Numbered from the stretch's first letter, positions 1 through 9,285 are shown. The stretch is 64,000 bases of DNA from Chitinivorax sp. B (GCF_005503445.1 NZ_SCOH01000026.1:21433-85432), one strand, 5' to 3'. Program-made: numbers and translations. Notes: generated from the sequence alone by a model not told the origin.

Positions 1-124
1 ATAGCTCCAGCAAACTATCCGGTAACAGACCGCGGTACGCGTTGATCAATACGGAATCGACGGGTTGAACAGTTTTATCGGGCTGAAACGTGTCGACAAA
101 ATTTTGCAGGGTAATGGACAACAT
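1..124 (-). CDS. GAD-like/DUF1851-type protein, N-terminal fragment
   Basis: Only the first 41 codons lie in the window; the gene runs off the left edge. The N-terminus has the pattern seen at the start of GAD-like (DUF1851) proteins: a hydrophobic start, a Gln/Pro-rich turn, then Val-Leu-x-x-Ala-Tyr-Arg-Gly-x-Leu-Pro-Asp-x-Leu-Leu-Glu-Leu. Members of this family include type VI secretion immunity proteins, so a link to secretion is possible but is inference. The ATG at position 124 is the only start candidate I see. It lies just beyond the lipA terminator, so it is a separate transcription unit. Confidence 0.5.
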   Translation of the reverse strand, partial: MLSITLQNFVDTFQPDKTVQPVDSVLINAYRGLLPDSLLEL

Positions 125-164
125 TAAGAGATATCCCCATTTCTAAGGCAGGATTTCACTTCCT

Positions 165-201
165 AAAAAGAATACTGGCCCGATTTTTCAACCGAGCCAG
201 T
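165..201 (-). terminator. Rho-independent terminator after lipA
   Basis: On the minus strand a hairpin with arms ACTGGC/GCCAGT (174-179 and 196-201) is followed by ATTCTTTTT. It lies just after the lipA stop and would end the dat-ybeD-GNAT-lipB-lipA transcript. Confidence 0.6.
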
Positions 202-209
202 CATCTTGA

Positions 210-1178
210 TCAACCTACCAAATTGGCGCTTTCTGTCACACCAGCATGATGGGCCTGCTGATCCGCGTGGTAACTACTGCGGACCATTGCGCCCACGGCC
301 GCGTGCTTGAAGCCCATGGCGTAGGCCTGTTCCTCAAACCATTTGAAACGATCCGGGTGCATGTAGCGCAATACCGGCAGGTGGCCATTGGATGGTTGCA
401 GGTACTGGCCCAGTGTCAGCATGTCGATATCGTGTTCACGCATGTCACGCATGACTTGCAGGATTTCGTCGTCCTCTTCACCCAAGCCGACCATGATGCC
501 GGACTTGGTCGGGATGCCTGGGTAACGGGCTTTGAACTCTTTCAGCAGTTTGAGCGAATGAGCATAGTCAGAACCGGGGCGGGCCGCCTTATACAAGCGG
601 GGCACGGTTTCCAGATTGTGGTTCATCACATCCGGCAACCCATTACCAAAGATTTCCAGTGCGGTGTCCAGGCGGCCACGGAAATCCGGTACCAGCACTT
701 CGATGGTGGTCTTGGGACTCAACTCGCGAGTCTTGGTGATGCAATCCACAAAATGCTGAGCACCACCATCACGCAGGTCATCGCGGTCAACAGAGGTGAT
801 CACAACATAGTTCAGCTTGAGCGCGGCAATGGTTTCCGCCAAGTGCTGGGGTTCTTCCTGATCCAGCGGCTGCGGACGGCCATGGCCGACATCACAGAAG
901 GGACAGCGCCGGGTACAGATGTCCCCCATGATCATGAAGGTGGCCGTGCCTTTACCGAAACATTCGCCAATGTTCGGACAGCTGGCCTCTTCACAGACAG
1001 TATGCAGTTTTTGCTCGCGCAGGATCTGTTTGATCTCATAGAAACGGGTGCTGGACGGCGAACGAACGCGAATCCAGTCTGGCTTGGGCAGCTTTTGTTC
1101 GAGCGGGACGATCTTGATGGGGATACGCGCTGTCTTGTCGGCACCCTTGAGTTTCACTTTTTCGGCTTGATCAGTCAT
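210..1178 (-). CDS. lipA: Lipoyl synthase
   Basis: Radical-SAM enzyme that inserts two sulfur atoms into protein-bound octanoyl groups to make lipoyl cofactor; cytosolic, uses two 4Fe-4S clusters. With the start used here (322 residues) the auxiliary-cluster cysteines are at about 62, 67 and 73 (C-x4-C-x5-C) and the SAM-cluster motif C-x3-C-x2-C at about 88-95. The conserved C-terminal MVRSSYHAD stretch is present. A longer reading frame starts at 1211, but the ATG at 1178 overlaps the lipB stop as TGATG, the usual coupled arrangement, so I chose it. Last gene of a minus-strand operon. Confidence 0.97.
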   Translation of the reverse strand: MTDQAEKVKLKGADKTARIPIKIVPLEQKLPKPDWIRVRSPSSTRFYEIKQILREQKLHTVCEEASCPNIGECFGKGTATFMIMGDICTRRCPFCDVGHGRPQPLDQEEPQHLAETIAALKLNYVVITSVDRDDLRDGGAQHFVDCITKTRELSPKTTIEVLVPDFRGRLDTALEIFGNGLPDVMNHNLETVPRLYKAARPGSDYAHSLKLLKEFKARYPGIPTKSGIMVGLGEEDDEILQVMRDMREHDIDMLTLGQYLQPSNGHLPVLRYMHPDRFKWFEEQAYAMGFKHAAVGAMVRSSYHADQQAHHAGVTESANLVG

Positions 1179-1801
1179 CACAGTTCCTGTGCTTGTGGCA
1201 CGATGTTGCATTCAAGATGGCGAGCCAATTGGTTTGCCACTTCGTCGATCGGGAGAGAAATTCCCTGATCTTTCAATTGAGTAATCGGCATGTTGGCATA
1301 GCCGCATGGATTAATCCAGCCAAAGGGTGTCAAATCCATGTCCACATTCAATGCCAGGCCGTGGTAACAACAGCCGTTCTTGATTCGGAGTCCCAGCGAG
1401 GCAATCTTGGCGCCGTCCACATACACACCGGGCGCATCTTCGCGGCCGTAGGCCGTTACGCCATGGTCAGCCAGGAAATCAATGATGGATTGCTCCATCC
1501 GCCGTACCAGCTCCCGCACGCCGTACCCCAACCTGCGTACATCCAGCAACAGATAACCCACCAGCTGGCCAGGCCCATGGTAGGTGATCTGCCCACCACG
1601 TTCGGTACGTACGACTGGAATGTCCGTGGCCTGCAACAGGTGCTCTGGTTTGCCGGCGAGCCCCAAGGTATAGGTAGGGGGATGTTGTAACAGCCACAAT
1701 TCGTCCTGTGTATCGGCATCGCGCGTCAATGTGAGCGATTCCATGGACTGTACCGTCGACTCATAGGGCACCAGGCCCAAGCGCTTGACCTGCCACGACA
1801 T
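1178..1801 (-). CDS. lipB: Octanoyl-(acyl carrier protein):protein octanoyltransferase
   Basis: Transfers octanoyl groups from acyl carrier protein to lipoyl domains, supplying the LipA substrate. About 207 residues from the ATG at 1801. The family signature RGGQxTYHGPGQ is at about residues 68-79, followed by the conserved K-x-A-S-x-G-x-R-x-x-x-x-x-x-x-HG-x-A-L-N-V region and the catalytic cysteine in the NPCGY motif. Start and stop overlap its neighbours by one base on each side (TGATG with the GNAT gene upstream and lipA downstream), which indicates translational coupling and rules out the longer start at 1828. Confidence 0.96.
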   Translation of the reverse strand: MSWQVKRLGLVPYESTVQSMESLTLTRDADTQDELWLLQHPPTYTLGLAGKPEHLLQATDIPVVRTERGGQITYHGPGQLVGYLLLDVRRLGYGVRELVRRMEQSIIDFLADHGVTAYGREDAPGVYVDGAKIASLGLRIKNGCCYHGLALNVDMDLTPFGWINPCGYANMPITQLKDQGISLPIDEVANQLARHLECNIVPQAQEL

Positions 1802-2268
1802 CAGTTCGACTCTTTCAAATTCAGGCACAGCAATGGTAGCTTGCGGTCGTCACCCAATACCGGGCGATCGACCCACCCTATCAAGACAGCACCGATATGC
1901 TCATAAAAGCCGCGTGCATAAGGGTCTGATTCGATCAGCATACGTTCCAGCCCTTTGACACGTGCACTGGCAATAGCCGCATCAATCAACATGCGACCCC
2001 AGCCCTTGCCCATATATGTCGGCAATAACCAGCAATCCACCAGGTTGGCATGATCTGCTTCGAACGTCAGACCAATCAATCCGATTACCTCATCACCCAA
2101 CTGCAACGCGTGATAACAGCCACTGACGATCTGCTCGGCACTGATCGTCAGTTGCGGCCGCCATACATGTAGCCATTGCTGCGGATAACCCCAATGCGCT
2201 TTAGCGGCCTGTGCAACCAGACTGAATGCAGCGGCATCTTCCACGATTGCGGGACGTACAAACGGCAA
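1801..2268 (-). CDS. GNAT-family N-acetyltransferase
   Basis: 155-residue GNAT-fold protein, probably transferring an acetyl group from acetyl-CoA to an unknown amine. The N-terminal beta-alpha element (VRPAIVEDAAAFSLVAQAA) and the central acetyl-CoA-binding motif (LLPTYMGKGWGRMLIDAAI, with the G-K-G-W-G loop) are clear, as is the late F-Y-E-H-x-G-A motif before the last strands. It sits between ybeD and lipB in a tightly packed operon, with 5 bp to ybeD and a 1-base overlap with lipB. The substrate cannot be read from the sequence. Confidence 0.85.
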   Translation of the reverse strand: MPFVRPAIVEDAAAFSLVAQAAKAHWGYPQQWLHVWRPQLTISAEQIVSGCYHALQLGDEVIGLIGLTFEADHANLVDCWLLPTYMGKGWGRMLIDAAIASARVKGLERMLIESDPYARGFYEHIGAVLIGWVDRPVLGDDRKLPLLCLNLKESN

Positions 2269-2273
2269 GCTGC

Positions 2274-2543
2274 TCAGAATACCACCTTAACCATTGGGTG
2301 CCCGGTGAATGCCAGATACAGGGCATCCAGTTGTTGTTTCGATGTGGCGTTAATGGTAACGGTCACAGACAGATAGTTGCCATTCTTGCTTACCCTCATC
2401 TCCAGATCTGTCGATTCGAAATCAGGTGCATGTTGGCGAGTGATGTCGTGAATGGTTTGTGCGAAATCGTCGGTGCGCACACCCATGACTTTGATCGGGA
2501 ACCGACATGGGAACTCAATCAAGGTTTCCTGCTGCTGACTCAT
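2274..2543 (-). CDS. ybeD: DUF493 (YbeD-like) protein
   Basis: 89-residue DUF493 protein, the usual size. YbeD-family proteins have an ACT-like alpha/beta fold and are commonly found next to lipB; their biochemical role is not established. Recognised by the FPCxFPIKVMG opening, the HAPDF block, the S-x-x-GNYLSVTVTI strand and the LYxAFTGHPMVKVVF ending. Overlaps the dat stop by four bases (ATGA), so it is translated from the dat message. Classic betaproteobacterial dat-ybeD-lipB-lipA order, here with a GNAT gene inserted. Confidence 0.95.
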   Translation of the reverse strand: MSQQQETLIEFPCRFPIKVMGVRTDDFAQTIHDITRQHAPDFESTDLEMRVSKNGNYLSVTVTINATSKQQLDALYLAFTGHPMVKVVF

Positions 2544-3400
2544 GCGTCACCTCCTTGACGTAAAACCGAGTCTTTATAGGCTTGATACAGCGCATCCATC
2601 TGCGCATTCATCGGCCCAGGCCTACCATCACCAACCGGAAAACCGTCCAGCGTCGTGATGGCCAACACTTCCTTGGTTGATGAGGTCATCCATAACTCAT
2701 CAGCGGCACGCACTTCTGCCTCGCTGATCAGGCGAACCTCATGTGGCACCTGATGACGGTGAGCCAGTTCCAGCACAAGATCGTAGGTGATACCAGACAG
2801 CATCAGATTCGATTTGGGTGGTGCCAGCAGCACGCCATTCTTCACCACAAAAATGTTACTCGCCGCCCCTTCGGTCAACATGCCATCACGCAGCAATACC
2901 GATTCAGCACACCCTGCCGCAATCGCTTCATTACGTAACAATACATTGGCAAGCAATGCGATTGATTTGATATCACAACGCAGCCAGCGAAAATCTTCTT
3001 TGGTAATGGCACTGACACCTTTTGCCTTGGTTTGGGCATCTGGGGTAATCAACGGCATTGGGTAGATCAACACAGTGGGCGTTGCTGAAGGCGGGAACGG
3101 AAAATCACGGTTCGGTCCAGCACCACGTGTTACCTGTAGGTAGACCGACTGATCATCGAACGGCTGCCGGGCGATCGCTTCGCGTACCAGTTCACGCCAA
3201 GCATCCCGTGCATATGGGTTGGCGAGCTTGACTGACGCCAAACTGGCTTCCAGTCTACTCAAATGTTCATCCAGCCGAAACGGGTGTCGGGAATAAACCG
3301 GGATGACTTCATATACCCCGTCACCAAACAAAAAGCCTCGGTCAAGAACGGAAACCTGCGCCTGTTCAAGTACCTGCCATTGGCCATTGAGATAAATCAT
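2540..3400 (-). CDS. dat: Class IV aminotransferase (D-amino-acid transaminase type)
   Basis: 286-residue fold-type IV PLP enzyme, predicted to interconvert D-alanine or D-glutamate and their keto acids. The N-terminal RGFLFGDGVYEVI motif is typical of D-amino-acid transaminases. The PLP lysine is in the D-I-K-S-I-A-L-L-A-N-V block and the TEGAASNIFVV phosphate-binding motif follows. The substrate class (D-amino acid rather than branched-chain or 4-amino-4-deoxychorismate) is inferred from these motifs and the ybeD-lipB neighbourhood. First intact gene of the operon that ends with lipA. Confidence 0.88.
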   Translation of the reverse strand: MIYLNGQWQVLEQAQVSVLDRGFLFGDGVYEVIPVYSRHPFRLDEHLSRLEASLASVKLANPYARDAWRELVREAIARQPFDDQSVYLQVTRGAGPNRDFPFPPSATPTVLIYPMPLITPDAQTKAKGVSAITKEDFRWLRCDIKSIALLANVLLRNEAIAAGCAESVLLRDGMLTEGAASNIFVVKNGVLLAPPKSNLMLSGITYDLVLELAHRHQVPHEVRLISEAEVRAADELWMTSSTKEVLAITTLDGFPVGDGRPGPMNAQMDALYQAYKDSVLRQGGDA

Positions 3401-3460
3401 GAGCGAGTATGTTCAGAAATTGGATTGGCTATCTTTAAATTGTACCGACATTCAGTAATA

Positions 3461-3953
3461 TCAAGCCATTCTAATATTGCTATCGGCTGGCCTATTCAGC
3501 ACATCCTCAGCACCCGGTTTGTATTCAAACATGAGACCCCGCCTTGTCTTGGCCAGTTGAAAACCTTGTTGCTGATAAAACAGCTGGGCGGCTGTACGAT
3601 GCACCCCAGATTTTACGGATATCTGCTTCAAATCTTGTTGCAACACCCAAGCTTTGATGCGTATCACCAGCTCCCGGGCTACACCACGACAGCGCCGTGC
3701 CTCATCTACCACCAAGCCAGTGATTTCGGCACGCATTGGCACCTCAAGATAAACATGGCGCTCAACTGCTGCCCAGCCAATTACTTGCTCGTCCACCTCA
3801 GCAACCCAAACAGCACGAAACGGGTCATGCTGCCATCACCTGCAAATTGGTTGCCATAACAGCCTGCTCAATCGGATAACCCAATTGTGCTGACAACTCG
3901 GCCAGTCTGGGTACATCCGCCAATGCACCATCACGAACGAAACACCATGACAT
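3461..3953 (-). pseudogene. GNAT-family acetyltransferase interrupted by a frameshift
   Basis: Two minus-strand frames together make one typical GNAT protein. The first runs from the ATG at 3953 (MSWCFVRDGALADVPRLAEL..., the usual N-terminal helix) to a TGA at 3825-3827. The second frame carries on with DPFRAVWVAEVDEQVIGW, the acetyl-CoA motif EARRCRGVARELV and the YQQQGF ending, stopping at 3461. The join is a single-base change in frame near 3825-3840. The second frame alone (start 3796) lacks the N-terminal part of the fold. Either a recent inactivating indel or a sequencing error. Confidence 0.75.
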
Positions 3954-3962
3954 GCCAGGCTC

Positions 3963-4004
3963 CAAAAAGCGAAACCCGCCCATGCCTTACCGACAGGGGC
4001 GGGT
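3963..4004 (-). terminator. Rho-independent terminator after dacA
   Basis: Minus-strand hairpin with eight-base arms ACCCGCCC/GGGCGGGT (3974-3981 and 3997-4004) followed by TTCGCTTTTT. It lies 12 bases after the dacA stop. Confidence 0.75.
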
Positions 4005-4016
4005 CAAATGGCGCGA

Positions 4017-5168
4017 CTACTTGAACATCAGGCGCAAGCTATCCCAGGCCCGGCCCACGAAGCCGGCTTGAGGTACGCTGCTCAATGCCACCACAGGGTA
4101 TTCACCCAGTGACTTGCCATCAAGCGTCAGCGAAATCTTGCCGACACGTTGACCCGCAGCAACCGGTGCTACCATCGGTTGCTGTGTGGTGATACTGGCC
4201 TTGATCCGACTGGCAGCCCCCTTGGGCAACGACAAATACAAATCGCTACGGAAGCCAACTGCAACATTGTCTGACGTACCCTTCCAGACCTGGATCTGTT
4301 GTAAAGCCTGATTGGCGCCATATAGTTTCGGCGTATCGTAGAACTGCAAGCCCCAATTCAACAGCTTTGAGGACTCGGTCGCCCGTACGTTCTCGTTGGC
4401 TGCACCCAATACCACTGAGATCACCCGGCGGCCCTCACGTTTGGCTGATGCAATCAGGCAAAAACCAGCACTATCGGTATGGCCTGTCTTCATGCCATCT
4501 ATGTTCGGATCACGCCATAGCAGCAGGTTGCGGTTAGGCTGCTTGATCTTGTTATAGGTGTATTCCTTTTGAGAATAGATTGGATAGAACTCTGGAAAAT
4601 CACGAATGATTGCACTGGCTAGAATCCCCAGATCACGCGCCGTCGTGTAATGCTCCGGGTGAGGTAGACCGGTGGAATTCATGAAACGCGTATTGGCCAT
4701 ACCCAACCGCTGTGCTTCTTTGTTCATCAACTGAGCAAACACATCTTCGCTGCCGGCAATAGCTTCGGCCAACGCGATGCAGGCATCGTTGCCTGACTGG
4801 ATGATCATGCCATGAACCAGTTCGTTCACTGTGACAGGAATCTTCGGGTCGATGAACATCACCGAGCCCTCTTTCTTATACGCGGCGTTGGAAACCGGGA
4901 TGACCTGATCCAGCTTGAGCGTGCCTTGTTTGACTGCCTTGAAGGTCAAATAGGCAGTCATCAACTTGGTCAGGCTGGCCGGTTCGATACGCTTGGCTTC
5001 ATCTCGTGCTGCCAGCGTCTGCCCACTATAGTAATCAGTCAGCAGATAAGCCTTGGCGGCAATTTCGGGAACCGGTGGAATCAATAGTGTATTCGCACTG
5101 GCAACGTGGGCGGCGCCGGCAAGGCAGGCGAACGCCAGGACAACTTTCTGGAATGCGTTCATGGACAA
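4017..5168 (-). CDS. dacA: D-alanyl-D-alanine carboxypeptidase (PBP5/6 family)
   Basis: 383-residue periplasmic serine peptidase that removes the terminal D-alanine from peptidoglycan stem peptides. An N-terminal signal peptide (about residues 1-25, ending ASA-like) is followed by the catalytic S-L-T-K motif at about 65, S-G-N near 127 and K-T-G near 225. A PBP5 C-terminal domain follows, with a terminal amphipathic segment (WDSLRLMFK) that anchors such enzymes to the inner membrane. Divergent from the chemoreceptor gene; followed by its own terminator. Confidence 0.95.
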   Translation of the reverse strand: MSMNAFQKVVLAFACLAGAAHVASANTLLIPPVPEIAAKAYLLTDYYSGQTLAARDEAKRIEPASLTKLMTAYLTFKAVKQGTLKLDQVIPVSNAAYKKEGSVMFIDPKIPVTVNELVHGMIIQSGNDACIALAEAIAGSEDVFAQLMNKEAQRLGMANTRFMNSTGLPHPEHYTTARDLGILASAIIRDFPEFYPIYSQKEYTYNKIKQPNRNLLLWRDPNIDGMKTGHTDSAGFCLIASAKREGRRVISVVLGAANENVRATESSKLLNWGLQFYDTPKLYGANQALQQIQVWKGTSDNVAVGFRSDLYLSLPKGAASRIKASITTQQPMVAPVAAGQRVGKISLTLDGKSLGEYPVVALSSVPQAGFVGRAWDSLRLMFK

Positions 5169-5433
5169 CTTGAGTAATGTAAGTGCCGAAGCGGAAAAAG
5201 GGAATTATAGCGGAAGCAACCTGCAGACAGTTGTCGGGTTGACGACAGACCTTGGCACGTTACAAACCAAAGCATGTGACCCTAACAAGCAAACATTTGT
5301 TCCAGCAACCAAATCATCTAATTGGATTGCTGGAAATGGAATGCTATAACCAGATTGAACCACTTAATCAAAATCATATATAACAACAAGCAGCTCCACC
5401 ATTGGTAACGCGCCGCCAAATGAGGAGGCCAGC

Positions 5434-7383
5434 ATGCGTTTCATTCAGCAACACCTGAACAAGTTGTCGTTATCCCACACTTTTGTACTGGTCGGGGCCG
5501 TCATCCTGCTGGCAATGTCTTACATTTCCACATCTTTATATAAAACCTCACAAACCAATATTGAATTTTCTGCTCTGGAACGGGTTGGCACTCGCTACAT
5601 TGAACCGATTCCCAGACTATTGACGCAATTTGCGGCCTATCGACACGCTGCTCAGCCCGATCTGGGTAATACCATCAATCAAGGCCTGACGGCCCTTCAG
5701 ACCCATCAGCAGCAAGCTGGCAAACAGTTGAACACAGATGGTACCTGGCAATCACTCAAGGAAAGCTGGCCGACCAAGGGCCAGTCCGAAGAACCCACTA
5801 CGCATACGATGGCATTGATGGGTGCGGCTTGTGACAACTCCAATCTCACATTGGACCCGGACATCGACAGCTATTACCTGATGGATAATGTCTGCGCCAG
5901 GTTACCCACGATGATCACCTTGCTCGGCGAACAGTACCGACTGGCCAGTATCGCGTTGACTACCAAGCAATTGGACGCAACGGCAAAAACCCGCTTGATC
6001 GAGCTGAAACCGCTGCTGCGCAACGCGCAGGATGCCATGCAGACCAACTTCAGCAAGGTATTTGCCTATAACAAGGATCTGGCAACCGTCTTTGGTGATA
6101 CGACCTCGACGCTTGCACAGCGTCAGAACCAGTTCAGTGAACTGATCCAGGTTTCTGTTCTAGGGGAGCAACTGGATGCGGCACCTGCCAACCTGCAACG
6201 TGACTTCGAGCAATTGCAATCGCTAACCCTGCAGCTGACAGAGACAACGCTCAAGCAACTGGATGCCCTATTGCTTACCCGCATCCAACGCCTGCAAACT
6301 GACAGGAACATCCACGTTGGCATTGCAGTACTGGCAATTGTTGTCACTCTGGTGCTGTTTGTAGCGATGTATCGATCGCTGATTGCTCAGCTTGGCGGCG
6401 AGCCACGCTATGCAGCACAGATCGTAAGTGATATCACAGCCGGACGGCTGGATACGCCCATCGACCTTAGGCCTGATGATCAGTCCAGCTTGCTGGCCAG
6501 TATGACCATCATGCAAAAGCGGTTACGCGATTTTGTCGACCAAACCCTGGCAGCTTGCGACCAATTGGCACAGTCGGCCGATCAATTAGCCAGTACTACC
6601 CACAGTATTTCTGCGGCGTCGCATACCCAATCGGAAGCAGCCGGCTCGGTAGCCGCAGCCACCGAACAGCTGGTCACCAGTATTGCACACAGTGCGGAAT
6701 ATGCCGATCAGGCCCAAACCTTGAGTAAGGATGCGGTCAATGCCACCGATACAGGCAACGAGGTGATTGGCAATGCGGTTCGCACCATGCATACCATTTC
6801 CTCGGTAGTCAACGATGCAAATGCTGCCATTCAACAACTGACCTCGCAATCCGAGGAAATTGGTAAGGTAGTGGCGGTCATCCGCGAAGTGGCCGATCAG
6901 ACCAACCTGCTGGCCTTGAACGCTTCCATTGAAGCAGCCCGTGCAGGCGAAATGGGTCGGGGCTTCGCGGTCGTGGCCGATGAGGTCCGAAAGCTGGCGG
7001 AACGGACAACCGTTGCCACAGCTGAAATCAACCGCATGGTCGGCAATATCCAGCGTGGGACACGAGAAGTATCTGCCAGCATGGAACGAGAAGTCTCCGA
7101 GGTCAATCTGGGCGTAGCCCATGCCGGTAAGGCAGGGGATGCCATTGTTTCAATCCGGGATATGTCTGGCCAGTCAGCCCGGGTGATTTGCGAGATTGCA
7201 GATGCGCTACGGGAGCAACAGGCCGCAAGTACAGCGGTCGCCAAGCACATTGAGAAAATTGCCAATATGGCCGAAGAGAATTCGACTGCGGTTCAACGCT
7301 CAGTCTCAGCCACTAGTGATCTCAATCAATTGGCGCAACGGCTGCGGCAAACTGTCTCGTTTTTCAAGATTCGGCTGCCCTGA
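5434..7383 (+). CDS. Methyl-accepting chemotaxis protein
   Basis: 649-residue transmembrane chemoreceptor. TM1 spans about residues 17-36, a mostly helical periplasmic sensor region runs to about 285, TM2 about 290-312, then HAMP and a full cytoplasmic signalling domain. The hairpin tip sequence DQTNLLALNASIEAARAGE and the following GRGFAVVADEVRKLAERT are canonical for CheA/CheW binding. No C-terminal pentapeptide tether for CheR/CheB is seen. Strong Shine-Dalgarno GAGGAGG eight bases before the ATG. The ligand cannot be told from the sequence; the periplasmic part does not look like a PAS or Cache domain to me. Confidence 0.95.
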   Translation: MRFIQQHLNKLSLSHTFVLVGAVILLAMSYISTSLYKTSQTNIEFSALERVGTRYIEPIPRLLTQFAAYRHAAQPDLGNTINQGLTALQTHQQQAGKQLNTDGTWQSLKESWPTKGQSEEPTTHTMALMGAACDNSNLTLDPDIDSYYLMDNVCARLPTMITLLGEQYRLASIALTTKQLDATAKTRLIELKPLLRNAQDAMQTNFSKVFAYNKDLATVFGDTTSTLAQRQNQFSELIQVSVLGEQLDAAPANLQRDFEQLQSLTLQLTETTLKQLDALLLTRIQRLQTDRNIHVGIAVLAIVVTLVLFVAMYRSLIAQLGGEPRYAAQIVSDITAGRLDTPIDLRPDDQSSLLASMTIMQKRLRDFVDQTLAACDQLAQSADQLASTTHSISAASHTQSEAAGSVAAATEQLVTSIAHSAEYADQAQTLSKDAVNATDTGNEVIGNAVRTMHTISSVVNDANAAIQQLTSQSEEIGKVVAVIREVADQTNLLALNASIEAARAGEMGRGFAVVADEVRKLAERTTVATAEINRMVGNIQRGTREVSASMEREVSEVNLGVAHAGKAGDAIVSIRDMSGQSARVICEIADALREQQAASTAVAKHIEKIANMAEENSTAVQRSVSATSDLNQLAQRLRQTVSFFKIRLP

Positions 7384-7384
7384 C

Positions 7385-7412
7385 AAGAAAAAAGGCCGGC
7401 ATGAAGCCGGCC
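7385..7412 (-). terminator. Terminator-like hairpin between convergent genes
   Basis: Perfect seven-base stem GGCCGGC/GCCGGCC (7394-7400, 7406-7412). On the minus strand it is followed by TTTTTTCTT, so it works as a terminator for the glycine-zipper gene transcribed from 8036. In the plus direction no T-run follows. The 168 bases between it and the gene at 7581 hold nothing I recognise. Confidence 0.6.
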
Positions 7413-7580
7413 ACAAATGGGAGGAAGCAACCGGCGCTGAGTCCACGATACACCGACCATTGATCGATATGCCGCAGAGGGAGACAGAGAGAAGCGCCGG
7501 GTCCGTTTGGCAATCACATTGCTGCGGACTAGCAATGCTATCAACCCAGGCGGACAAGCCTGTTTACTGAATCAACCCGA

Positions 7581-8036
7581 TCAGTCGTCCCAATCGTGCC
7601 GATGATGTTTCCAGTGACCGTGACCATTGCCATGATGATGTCTATGGCGACCATGCCCCCAGTGGCGGTACGGTCTGCCTCGATCATCCACCACCCAGAC
7701 ATGGCGTGGTCGTTCCGGTACCACGACAATGCGCTCGCGAGGTTCCGGATAGTAGTAACGAACAGGGCGATCCACATAGATGATCTCTCGCTCACGCACG
7801 ACTTCACGTCGTCGTGTTTCGCGTGAACCAATTGCAGCACCCGTTGCGCCACCAATGGCCGCACCTACGATGGCGCCGTGGCGTCCATCGACCCGATCGC
7901 CAATGGCTGCGCCCAACGCTCCGCCTACAGTCGCACCAATGACGGCACGTTCGTCGAATCGGTCAGCGTGTGCTTGGGGTGTACCCAGCGCCAAGATCAA
8001 GCCCAAGCCGACCAGGCTGAATTTGATGATGTGCAT
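7581..8036 (-). CDS. Exported glycine-zipper protein with His/Arg-rich tail
   Basis: 151 residues from the ATG at 8036, which has GGGGGA about eight bases upstream; the longer frame to 8339 has no ribosome site. A signal peptide (about 1-25, ending AHA) precedes a glycine-zipper block with two G-x3-G-x3-G-like hairpins (about 35-75), as in OmpA-associated or YMGG-like outer-membrane proteins. The C-terminal third is rich in Arg, Tyr and Pro and ends in a run of His, Gly and Trp that could bind metal. Function unknown; probably envelope-associated. Confidence 0.75.
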   Translation of the reverse strand: MHIIKFSLVGLGLILALGTPQAHADRFDERAVIGATVGGALGAAIGDRVDGRHGAIVGAAIGGATGAAIGSRETRRREVVREREIIYVDRPVRYYYPEPRERIVVVPERPRHVWVVDDRGRPYRHWGHGRHRHHHGNGHGHWKHHRHDWDD

Positions 8037-8307
8037 GATGTTCCCCCTTGGCAGGGCTACCCATGAAAGGTAGCGTGACTTGGTGAGTTGACCTTGCTGG
8101 CAGACTGTCCGATGACGATCCGCACACAAAGTGCTGCTGTTGAGGCGGAGTATGGCGCCTGCATACTGAACCAAAGCTGAATCGTGTAGCTGGGCACTGC
8201 AACGACAGTTGTAACAATACGTAAACATGCATGGATCTTGTCTGGCATGGCTGATTCGAACCTTGCAGAAATCGAATAAAATTGCAGCTTCAATCTGGAT
8301 CTCCATC

Positions 8308-9000
8308 ATGCAATCCCTATCCCGACCCGTTACCAGCAATCAATCCGGCCCGCATGACAAGCTGGCTGACCTTGTCAACCGACACGTGACTAGTCGTTTT
8401 CTCAAACCCATCACTGATTACAATCGCCGAGCATTCGAAGACAGTCTGCAAGGTTGGGACCGTCAGATGCCTTTGATACTGGATGCCGGTTGTGGTGTTG
8501 GTTGGTCAACCATTCAGTTGGCGCGCGCCTTTCCGGATCATTGGGTGATCGGTGTGGATCAGTCGGAAGACCGTATCACACGGCAGAAGACAATCATGGG
8601 GGAGGTACTACCGGACAATTTTGTTTGCGTTCGAGCCGATCTGGTGGATTTCTGGCGGCTCTGGTTCGATGCACAACTACCGTTGGCAAGGCATTATCTG
8701 CTTTACCAGAATCCCTGGCCCAAAGCAGAACATGTGGGCCGGCGCTGGCATGGTCACCCAATATGGCCAACGCTACTAGGTTTGGGTGGCATCCTGGAGT
8801 GCCGCAGCAACTGGCGAATTTACGTTGAAGAGCTGGCATTGGCCGTCAACATGTTGACGGGTCGGCAGGCTGCCATTGAGTCATGGCAGCCCACCCAGTT
8901 TCTGACTCCGTTCGAGCGGAAGTATCACCTGTCCGGGCAAATGTTATGGCGTTATGTAGTGACGCTAGAGGGACGTCAGGATTTGCACCGCATTGGATGA
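8308..9000 (+). CDS. TrmB-like SAM-dependent methyltransferase
   Basis: 230 residues from the ATG at 8308; an upstream ATG at 8227 would add an unconvincing leader. Class I methyltransferase motif I (LDAGCGVGWST) is at about residues 55-65, with the acidic ribose-binding residue in IGVDQS. The later block YQNPWPKAEHVGRRW...P resembles the tRNA m7G46 methyltransferase TrmB signature (PDPWPKxRHxxRR) but is changed, and the protein ends differently. I read it as a TrmB paralogue of unknown substrate rather than TrmB itself. Confidence 0.7.
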   Translation: MQSLSRPVTSNQSGPHDKLADLVNRHVTSRFLKPITDYNRRAFEDSLQGWDRQMPLILDAGCGVGWSTIQLARAFPDHWVIGVDQSEDRITRQKTIMGEVLPDNFVCVRADLVDFWRLWFDAQLPLARHYLLYQNPWPKAEHVGRRWHGHPIWPTLLGLGGILECRSNWRIYVEELALAVNMLTGRQAAIESWQPTQFLTPFERKYHLSGQMLWRYVVTLEGRQDLHRIG

Positions 9001-9018
9001 CAATCACGTCAATGTGAC

Positions 9019-9285
9019 TCAGTCCTCTTTGACCAATTGGAATTGCTCACCACCCGCGGCCAGATCCAGCACCATCTCGACGCCTTCTGCATCATCACAG
9101 TCGACTACCAGCGATTCGTTACCCTGTGTCGCCGAAATGGGCAGCTGGATGGCAAAACCACTATCCAGAATAATCTGCAACAGCATGCCAGTGGACAATA
9201 AACCTGCCGTCACTTTGCCAGTCATGATGACCGATCGACCATCTTCATGTGCCAAGGCATGCGTGCATTGAAAAGACCCGGCCAT
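9019..9285 (-). CDS. Small protein resembling EF-Tu domain 2
   Basis: 88-residue protein with no assigned function. Residues about 14-35 (EDGRSVIMTGKVTAGLLSTG) follow the pattern of the EF-Tu/translation-factor domain 2 beta barrel (GRGTVVTGRVxxGxxxxG), and the end (EGVEMVLDLAAGGEQ) could be the matching closing strand, where EF-Tu has a G-E-x-V-x-x-x-L-x-G pattern. The whole protein would be one such barrel with no GTPase domain. The fold is inference from pattern. It ends close to the TrmB-like gene, convergent with it. Confidence 0.6.
   Translation of the reverse strand: MAGSFQCTHALAHEDGRSVIMTGKVTAGLLSTGMLLQIILDSGFAIQLPISATQGNESLVVDCDDAEGVEMVLDLAAGGEQFQLVKED

Noticed and set aside
246..1268. 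Long plus-strand frame of 340 codons opposite lipA
   Set aside because: It is the antisense of lipA and lipB, with no ribosome site and low-complexity His/Gln content; lipA has all family motifs.
8227..8307. Upstream start for the TrmB-like gene
   Set aside because: The extra 27 residues are not typical of the family and there is no ribosome site before 8227.
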